From Gammaproteobacteria bacterium (GTDB lineage: Bacteria; Pseudomonadota; Gammaproteobacteria; Magnimaribacterales; Magnimaribacteraceae), in contig PAOE01000026.1 of the NCBI GenBank assembly GCA_002707915.1, forward strand, positions 1-11,741: a DNA stretch of 11,741 bases, given 5' to 3'. Below the pieces are notes generated by a model. It did no database searches, was not told where the DNA came from, and was given only the letters and a program-made list of their open reading frames with translations. Of the stretch, positions 7,014 to 11,741 are shown piece by piece. Every line of letters starts with the position of its first letter. Position 1 is the first letter of the stretch. A program made the position numbers and the translations under genes.

Positions 7014-9932
7014 TTACATTCTCAATCTGAAATCAAGATAGTAATTCCTACCATAGTCTTGATGAGCATCCGCAAAGAATCCATAAAATCTATCAGCTAA
7101 TGGAGCCCTTTCATCATCAATATTTTTTACAGCTAACTTGATTCTGGCATCGTAATCTCCGATATCGAAATTGTAGTAGACAGAAACATTGGTGGTCCTC
7201 ATTCCAGGAATCATGAATCTTGTTCCATCGGATCTAGTTTCACTGCTTTGATAAAACTTACCTTTTCTCAGAGTAGAGATCTGAGCACCCCAATCACCAT
7301 ATCTGTAATTAAGTTTCATGCTAGTTTTTTTGACGTAATTTCCATCTTGAAGCGCCAAGTCGCCGAAACCTGCAAGGGTGACGTTGAAAGGAATAATACC
7401 ACTTTCCTGTGCTGCTGCTAATTGAGCATAAGTAGCAGTTGGTTTTTGATAAAACTTATCAGTTTCTGAGTGATTTATTGAGAGCTTAAAGCTACCAATG
7501 TCAGTATCAACATCATAATAAATTCCTAGGTCATCTCCCTCTATAGTCCTAGTAGCAGCATTAGCATATGGATCTGTAGCTACGAGCACTTCTCCAACAG
7601 GACAGATTCCTGCATTAGTAAAAGCTGCTAATTCTGCTTCGGAATATGAGAAATCAGTATCTCTTGTAACAAATGGATTGCTGTACCCAGAACAATTATC
7701 TGTCCCGTAGTTTATAAGATTTATTAAATCATTTACGACAACATTACTTCTTCCCAGCAATACGATAGTATTTTCCTTCTCAATTGACCATTCGTCATAA
7801 GTAATTGTCAAACCTTCAATTAGATCAGGTGTCCACACAAAACCAACTGAGTAGTTATCTGATTCCTCAGGTTTGAGATCTGGATTACCGATTCTAAAAC
7901 TTTGGATTGAATATCTATCATCGAGAGCAAAGCTGTTGCTTCCTCCAATGTAAACTCCAACGGCATCATTTACATTTCCATATCTTGTTACATAAAGCTG
8001 ATTTTTTTGTATGAGATTTGGCACTCTAAATGAAGTTGAGAAAGAGCCTCTAAGAGAAAGATTGTCCGAAACATTCCAGCCAAGAGCAAATTTTCCAACA
8101 GTTGATGAATCTGTATCATCTGGATCTTCGTGTCTTATTGCTAATTGAGATTCAATATTCTCAGTTAAAGGCAGTATAAATTCTGCGAAGATCGAATTTG
8201 TTTCTCTCTCACCAGTCGTATCAGCAGTAGGACTTGAACCCAAAACATCACCTACAAATGGAAAAGTCAGGCCTGTAACCGTTGAAGTGAACCTCGTGGT
8301 TCCATCAAGTCTTGGGTCCCTATCATCGGTATATTCTTCTTTGCGATATTCAAAACCCACCAACATCGCAACCGGTCCTGCAGGAAGATTAAATATCTCT
8401 GGATTAGAGGCTTTGAAATCAAAGGAGCTTAATTCACTAGTGTCATTTCTGTAAACATCAATAATTGCTGGGGCTAAGGCAGTTTTTACATCAGATGAAA
8501 ATATGTTTATCGCAGAAGCGGTAGAGTCAGCTAAGCCTGCCTCAAGTAAACTATTAGAAAGTCTGTTTTGTGTAAAATCTTCAGACTCTGCTTTGGATTG
8601 CAATACTGCTGTTTCCCAATCCCAGCCTGAATCCGTAGTCCCTCTCAAACCGATTAAGTAACGAGAAGTCTCTTTATCTACATTTATAACTCTCGGACCT
8701 ATATCTGGTCTCCAGTTATCAATTCTTATATTTTTGTTAGAGCTGCTATTGTCGGCATTGATTCCTAGTAAATTAGTATAGTAATAGTCAGGTCCAATAT
8801 TCAGTAGAGCTGTAGAAAAGTCCCCTGCAGGTTCTTTGAGTCTTCTATACTCTGAGTTGTATTGACCGATTTCAGCAAATAATTCATAACCATCATCCAG
8901 CTCATGATTGATGAATACAAAGGTGTTATCTCTTTCCAATTCACCTCTGTAATCTCTGAACTGTCCTGGATTTATGTAGTATTCACCATTGGCTAGTGAT
9001 GTTGTGTCAACACCAAGACATGTGCCATACCCGGTATCAAAAGAATCAGATCTAGAGCATCGAGGATCAGAAGAAGGCATGATCTGTATTTCACCTGCAC
9101 TATCAGAGTAACTAGTTCTGCCTCTCAAATCTAATTGAGCCCATTTTCCCGAGTACCTATTGTTAAAGGAACTATCGTTTGCCCAAAGTGAATCAGCAGG
9201 AATCCATTTTCTGTGATCAGAGTCACCCCATCTTGGATCTTCAGAAGCTGCAATTGCATCTCTATCGTAGTAGTCAAACATTACAGAAACATTAGTTCTA
9301 CCATCATTGAAGTCTCCTCCATATTTAATCTGAATTCTTTGATCTTTGGCTGCAAAGTGATCATAACCATTTCCTCTGAAGTTAACTTCAAAACCTGTGA
9401 AGTCCGTTTGAAGAACGTTATTTATAACTCCTGCTACAGCATCTGCTCCATAAATTGCAGACGCACCATCTTTTAGCACTTCGACCCTATCCAAAGCATT
9501 TGTAGGAATGAGATTAGAGTTTACGGACATAGTTGGGACGAAATCACCACCTAGAAGTTCAGTTTGATATCCTGCGTTATTTACAAGCCTTCTGCCGTTT
9601 AGAAGAACCAAGGTGTTACCAACACCCATATTTCTTAAGTTATAAGCACCAACATCACCTCTTGCTGAGTTAACGCCACCAGAGTCAGATTCAGCCTCAG
9701 TGAAATAGTTAACACCTTGTTCGGCAATATTTTCTAGTAATTCAGTACCATCTTCTGGACCAATGGCTTCTATATCATCTGCAGAAAGAACAGAAACTGG
9801 AAGTACACCAGTTATTTTAGCTCCTTTTATCTGAGAGCCGGTGACAACTACTTCCTCAACTTCTTCTTCAGCCATAAGCAAAGAAGACAGAGAAGAAATG
9901 ACTAATCCTGCCATCAAAATGAATTTATTCAT
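7014..9932 (-). CDS. TonB-dependent outer-membrane receptor
   Basis: 972 residues. The signal peptide ends at about Ala21 (SSLLMA). It is followed by a TonB box-like EEVVVTG (26-32), a plug domain to about residue 175 (GNTLVLLNGRRLV at 105-117; DRVEVLKDGASAIYGADAVAGVIN at 148-171) and a long beta-barrel of repeated amphipathic strands ending NYYLDFRLRM. Such receptors use TonB-ExbBD energy to pull scarce, large substrates across the outer membrane. The plug style is that of the large group of marine receptors for peptides, glycans and other organic substrates; no siderophore-specific sign is seen and the ligand is unknown. Only four cysteines exist, as two likely pairs (292/305 and 747/777), probably disulfides in surface loops. 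The last residue is Met rather than the usual aromatic, with Phe four before it. GGGGA sits 6 bases before the ATG. A terminator follows. Proximity to periplasmic hydrolases and a symporter suggests a shared uptake role. Confidence 0.95.
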   Translation of the reverse strand: MNKFILMAGLVISSLSSLLMAEEEVEEVVVTGSQIKGAKITGVLPVSVLSADDIEAIGPEDGTELLENIAEQGVNYFTEAESDSGGVNSARGDVGAYNLRNMGVGNTLVLLNGRRLVNNAGYQTELLGGDFVPTMSVNSNLIPTNALDRVEVLKDGASAIYGADAVAGVINNVLQTDFTGFEVNFRGNGYDHFAAKDQRIQIKYGGDFNDGRTNVSVMFDYYDRDAIAASEDPRWGDSDHRKWIPADSLWANDSSFNNRYSGKWAQLDLRGRTSYSDSAGEIQIMPSSDPRCSRSDSFDTGYGTCLGVDTTSLANGEYYINPGQFRDYRGELERDNTFVFINHELDDGYELFAEIGQYNSEYRRLKEPAGDFSTALLNIGPDYYYTNLLGINADNSSSNKNIRIDNWRPDIGPRVINVDKETSRYLIGLRGTTDSGWDWETAVLQSKAESEDFTQNRLSNSLLEAGLADSTASAINIFSSDVKTALAPAIIDVYRNDTSELSSFDFKASNPEIFNLPAGPVAMLVGFEYRKEEYTDDRDPRLDGTTRFTSTVTGLTFPFVGDVLGSSPTADTTGERETNSIFAEFILPLTENIESQLAIRHEDPDDTDSSTVGKFALGWNVSDNLSLRGSFSTSFRVPNLIQKNQLYVTRYGNVNDAVGVYIGGSNSFALDDRYSIQSFRIGNPDLKPEESDNYSVGFVWTPDLIEGLTITYDEWSIEKENTIVLLGRSNVVVNDLINLINYGTDNCSGYSNPFVTRDTDFSYSEAELAAFTNAGICPVGEVLVATDPYANAATRTIEGDDLGIYYDVDTDIGSFKLSINHSETDKFYQKPTATYAQLAAAQESGIIPFNVTLAGFGDLALQDGNYVKKTSMKLNYRYGDWGAQISTLRKGKFYQSSETRSDGTRFMIPGMRTTNVSVYYNFDIGDYDARIKLAVKNIDDERAPLADRFYGFFADAHQDYGRNYYLDFRLRM

Positions 9933-9938
9933 AGATTT

Positions 9939-9943
9939 TCCCC
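9939..9943 (-). promoter_or_regulatory. Ribosome-binding site of the TonB-dependent receptor gene
   Basis: On the minus strand GGGGA (9943-9939) is followed by 6 bases and then the ATG at 9932. This supports the start, which also gives a well-formed signal peptide. Confidence 0.6.
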
Positions 9944-9969
9944 AAAAATATTAAAAATATATGTGAACC

Positions 9970-9986
9970 TTATGAAAAATTCATAA
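9970..9986. promoter_or_regulatory. Perfect 17-base palindrome, candidate operator in the divergent spacer
   Basis: TTATGAA, a 3-base AAA spacer and TTCATAA form a perfect 7+3+7 inverted repeat. It lies between the divergent receptor and patatin genes. On the minus strand it falls where the receptor promoter should be: it overlaps the -35 region of a TATATT box at 9961-9956, or fills the spacer between GTGACA (9995-9990) and TAAGGT (9972-9967). A dimeric regulator site is plausible. The sequence is not a Fur box, and no regulator gene is present in the window. AT-rich DNA yields short palindromes by chance, but arms of seven are less common. Confidence 0.4.
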
Positions 9987-10004
9987 TTTTGTCACTAAAA
10001 GTCG

Positions 10005-10010
10005 TATATT
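10005..10010 (+). promoter_or_regulatory. Possible -10 box for the patatin gene, near-leaderless
   Basis: TATATT at 10005-10010 is a five-of-six match to the -10 consensus. It would start transcription near 10017, leaving a leader of about 8 bases before ATG 10025, where no Shine-Dalgarno is seen. No good -35 lies 16-18 bases upstream; TTGTCA at 9989-9994 is too close (10 bases). Weak call. Confidence 0.25.
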
Positions 10011-10024
10011 ATTCTTAATAAAAT

Positions 10025-10918
10025 ATGAATAAGAAATATATACTTTCGTTGGATGGAGGAGGTGTAAGAACCCTAGCCACTATTACCTTTTTAAGGAAAT
10101 TAGAAAACGCACTAGGTATAAAAATTCATGAGAAATTTGATTACTTCGTTGGAACTTCTGCAGGTGCCATCTCCTGTCTTGGTTTATCCGTAAAAAGATT
10201 TTCCGCAAATGAACTCCAAGGTATGTGGTCCAATCAGAACCTAAAAAGAATCATGAAAAAATCTTCATGGGAATCAAGATTTGGTCTTTTGCAATCAAAG
10301 CCTAAATATCAAAGCGATGGAAAGCGTACAGTGCTAAAAAATTATTTTGGAAAATCTACTTTGAGTGAAGCTACTAAGCCAGTGGCTGTTCTAAGTTATG
10401 ACATACAGGAAAGAACTCCTGTACTTTTTAGGTCGTATGATCCTAGATATGAGGATATTTCAATAGTTGATGTAGGTGATGCAACCAGTGCAGCCCCTAT
10501 TTATTATCCTACCGCCCAAGTTGGAGATATGTTTTTGATAGATGGTGCTATAGTCGCAAATCATCCTGTTCTTCATGGCTACGTTGAGGCAAAAAAAATG
10601 TTTCCTGATCATGAACTGCATGTTTTAAGCATTGGTACGGGATTAAGTAAAAGACCTCTGAAAGGCGAAGCTTCAAAAGACTGGGGAATTGTTGGCTGGA
10701 TGATGCATGATCTTTTTGGTTTGATGGTGGAAAGTAGTTTGGATCATGAATTAGCTGGAAAAATTATTGGGAGTAACTATTTAAGAGTTAACTCGCCTTT
10801 AGGTGGGGTTAATAGAAGATTGGATGATAGAAGTGATCATAATTTGAATAAAATTATAAAAATGGGTGAAATGTGGTGGGATAAATTTGGAGAAGAAGCG
10901 GTCAAACTTTTAACATGA
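10025..10918 (+). CDS. Patatin-like phospholipase / lipid acyl hydrolase
   Basis: 297 residues, a full patatin domain. The oxyanion loop is DGGGVR (10-15), the nucleophile elbow is G43-T-S45-A-G47 (GxSxG) and the catalytic aspartate is D173 in IDGA, giving the Ser45/Asp173 dyad of the family. Patatin enzymes release fatty acids from phospholipids and other lipid esters. There is no signal peptide or membrane segment, so it should be cytosolic or peripherally bound to the inner membrane. The closest general type is the small bacterial patatin related to the plant storage enzyme and CapV. No nucleotide cyclase or other defence partner is adjacent, so an anti-phage role has no support here. Its stop overlaps the start of the M48 peptidase gene (ATGA), so the two are co-translated. 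It is divergent from the receptor gene and lacks a Shine-Dalgarno site. Confidence 0.93.
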   Translation: MNKKYILSLDGGGVRTLATITFLRKLENALGIKIHEKFDYFVGTSAGAISCLGLSVKRFSANELQGMWSNQNLKRIMKKSSWESRFGLLQSKPKYQSDGKRTVLKNYFGKSTLSEATKPVAVLSYDIQERTPVLFRSYDPRYEDISIVDVGDATSAAPIYYPTAQVGDMFLIDGAIVANHPVLHGYVEAKKMFPDHELHVLSIGTGLSKRPLKGEASKDWGIVGWMMHDLFGLMVESSLDHELAGKIIGSNYLRVNSPLGGVNRRLDDRSDHNLNKIIKMGEMWWDKFGEEAVKLLT

Positions 10919-11741
10919 AAAGATTAGTATTTTTATTTTTAATTTTGTCACTTAGCGGTTGTGCTGTTAACCCTGTAACGGGTAAACAAGATTTTGTTGT
11001 TCTAAGCGAAGAGCAAGAAATACAGATGGGTAGAGAATACAATGCCCAAATCCTGAGACAGTATCAAATCTACGAAGATGAAAAAATACAAAACTATGTT
11101 CAATCAATCGGTGAGTCTTTAGCAAAAAAAAGTCATAGACCAAACTTAATTTATAGATTTACAGTTCTAGACAGTCCAGAAATAAATGCTTTTGCACTTC
11201 CGGGAGGATATATTTATATCAATCGTGGCCTGATGGCCTACATGTCTTCAGAAGAAGAGCTGGCCGCGGTTTTAGGCCATGAGATAGGTCACGTAACAGC
11301 TAGACATAGTGTAAGACAATATTCTCAAGCTCAACTTATGGGCGTCTTATCAGCGGCAATCGAGATAAATTCTGGCAGAACTGCCGGGGATCTAGCCAAC
11401 TTAGCATCCGGAGCATTGTTATCGGGCTATGGTAGAGAAATGGAGCTTGAAGCTGATGATCTTGGAGCACAATATATTTATCAGGATGGTTATTCTCCAC
11501 AGGGCATGTATGACGTTTTGGCCGTCCTAAAAGATCAAGAAATTTATTCTAAGAAGGTTGCTAAACAGAGAGGAATCGAACCACGAAATTATCATGGGGT
11601 TTTCGCTTCACATCCCTCAAATGATAAGAGACTTCAAGAAATATTAGATAATGTTAGTCAAAACTTTGTGAAAGGTACCAATAAAAGTAAAAGCAACTAT
11701 CTTGCCATGATTGAAGGAATGGTTTTTGGAGATTCCCAACA
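10915..11741 (+). CDS. M48-family zinc metalloprotease lipoprotein, C-terminus cut by window edge
   Basis: 275 complete codons are visible, open at the right edge. The ATG overlaps the patatin stop as ATGA. The N-terminus is a lipoprotein signal: a short hydrophobic stretch with lipobox LSGC, making Cys16 the lipidated residue, followed by AVNPVTG, which is common in this family. The zinc site is HEIGH at 122-126, with the third ligand probably Glu177 in ELEAD (ExxxD form). A later SHPSNDKR segment matches the conserved HP motif near the end of the M48 domain. The layout resembles BepA (YfgC)-like periplasmic peptidases, which aid or clear stalled outer-membrane proteins; BepA itself has a C-terminal TPR domain, and here the sequence runs out before one could be seen. 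The protein is probably anchored in the periplasm by its lipid, and quality control of the envelope is the likely role. A gene symbol is not assigned because several M48 lipoprotein types share these features. Confidence 0.93.
   Translation, partial: MKRLVFLFLILSLSGCAVNPVTGKQDFVVLSEEQEIQMGREYNAQILRQYQIYEDEKIQNYVQSIGESLAKKSHRPNLIYRFTVLDSPEINAFALPGGYIYINRGLMAYMSSEEELAAVLGHEIGHVTARHSVRQYSQAQLMGVLSAAIEINSGRTAGDLANLASGALLSGYGREMELEADDLGAQYIYQDGYSPQGMYDVLAVLKDQEIYSKKVAKQRGIEPRNYHGVFASHPSNDKRLQEILDNVSQNFVKGTNKSKSNYLAMIEGMVFGDSQ

Noticed and set aside
9213-9476. Plus-strand open frame opposite the receptor plug/barrel junction
   Set aside because: It is antisense to the conserved receptor coding frame and has no recognisable features.
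9970-9986. Fur box controlling an iron-siderophore receptor
   Set aside because: The palindrome does not match the Fur consensus, and no iron or siderophore genes are in the window.
10025-10918. Patatin as a CBASS (CapV-type) anti-phage effector
   Set aside because: No CD-NTase, ubiquitin-like, TRIP13 or other defence gene is adjacent; the neighbours are an M48 lipoprotease and a TonB-dependent receptor.

Overview
The window reads as a stretch of chromosome from an AT-rich, Gram-negative, probably marine heterotrophic gammaproteobacterium. The Gram-negative call rests on a full-length TonB-dependent outer-membrane receptor, several Sec-type signal peptides and a lipoprotein peptidase. Low G+C (by eye in the 30s percent, not counted), very tight gene packing, weak ribosome-binding sites and a TonB-dependent receptor beginning with a short EEVVVTG box would fit a streamlined marine lineage such as SAR86. 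That placement is inference from style, not a match. No phage, insertion sequence, CRISPR, tRNA or rRNA signal was found, and no gap exceeds 100 bases.

Layout: (1) Bases 1-630, minus strand: the N-terminal 210 codons of an atypical short-chain dehydrogenase that runs off the left edge. (2) A 78-base divergent spacer. (3) Bases 712-5514, plus strand: a three-gene unit with a secreted serine hydrolase of the beta-lactamase/family VIII esterase fold, then two tandem gamma-glutamyltransferase paralogues separated by 9 and 3 bases. (4) Bases 5511-6959, minus strand: a DASS/SLC13 dicarboxylate:sodium symporter that meets the second gamma-glutamyltransferase tail to tail with a 4-base overlap. (5) Bases 7014-9932, minus strand: a 972-residue TonB-dependent receptor followed by a strong intrinsic terminator that lies just before the symporter. 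(6) A 92-base divergent spacer with a perfect 7+3+7 palindrome. (7) Bases 10025-10918, plus strand: a cytosolic patatin-like lipid acyl hydrolase. (8) Bases 10915 to the right edge, plus strand: an M48 metalloprotease lipoprotein overlapping the patatin gene by ATGA.

Working model (inference): the receptor brings a peptide-like or amide-linked compound across the outer membrane, the periplasmic serine hydrolase and the two gamma-glutamyltransferase-fold enzymes cut it, and the DASS symporter imports a released dicarboxylate. The most notable point is that the first gamma-glutamyltransferase keeps every residue known to hold the gamma-glutamyl group, while the second has lost two of the three residues that hold its alpha-amino group (E. 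coli Asn411 to Gly, Asp433 to Asn). The second therefore looks like an acylase for a group without an alpha-amino function, glutaryl being the obvious candidate. The patatin and M48 genes look like a separate envelope or lipid maintenance unit.
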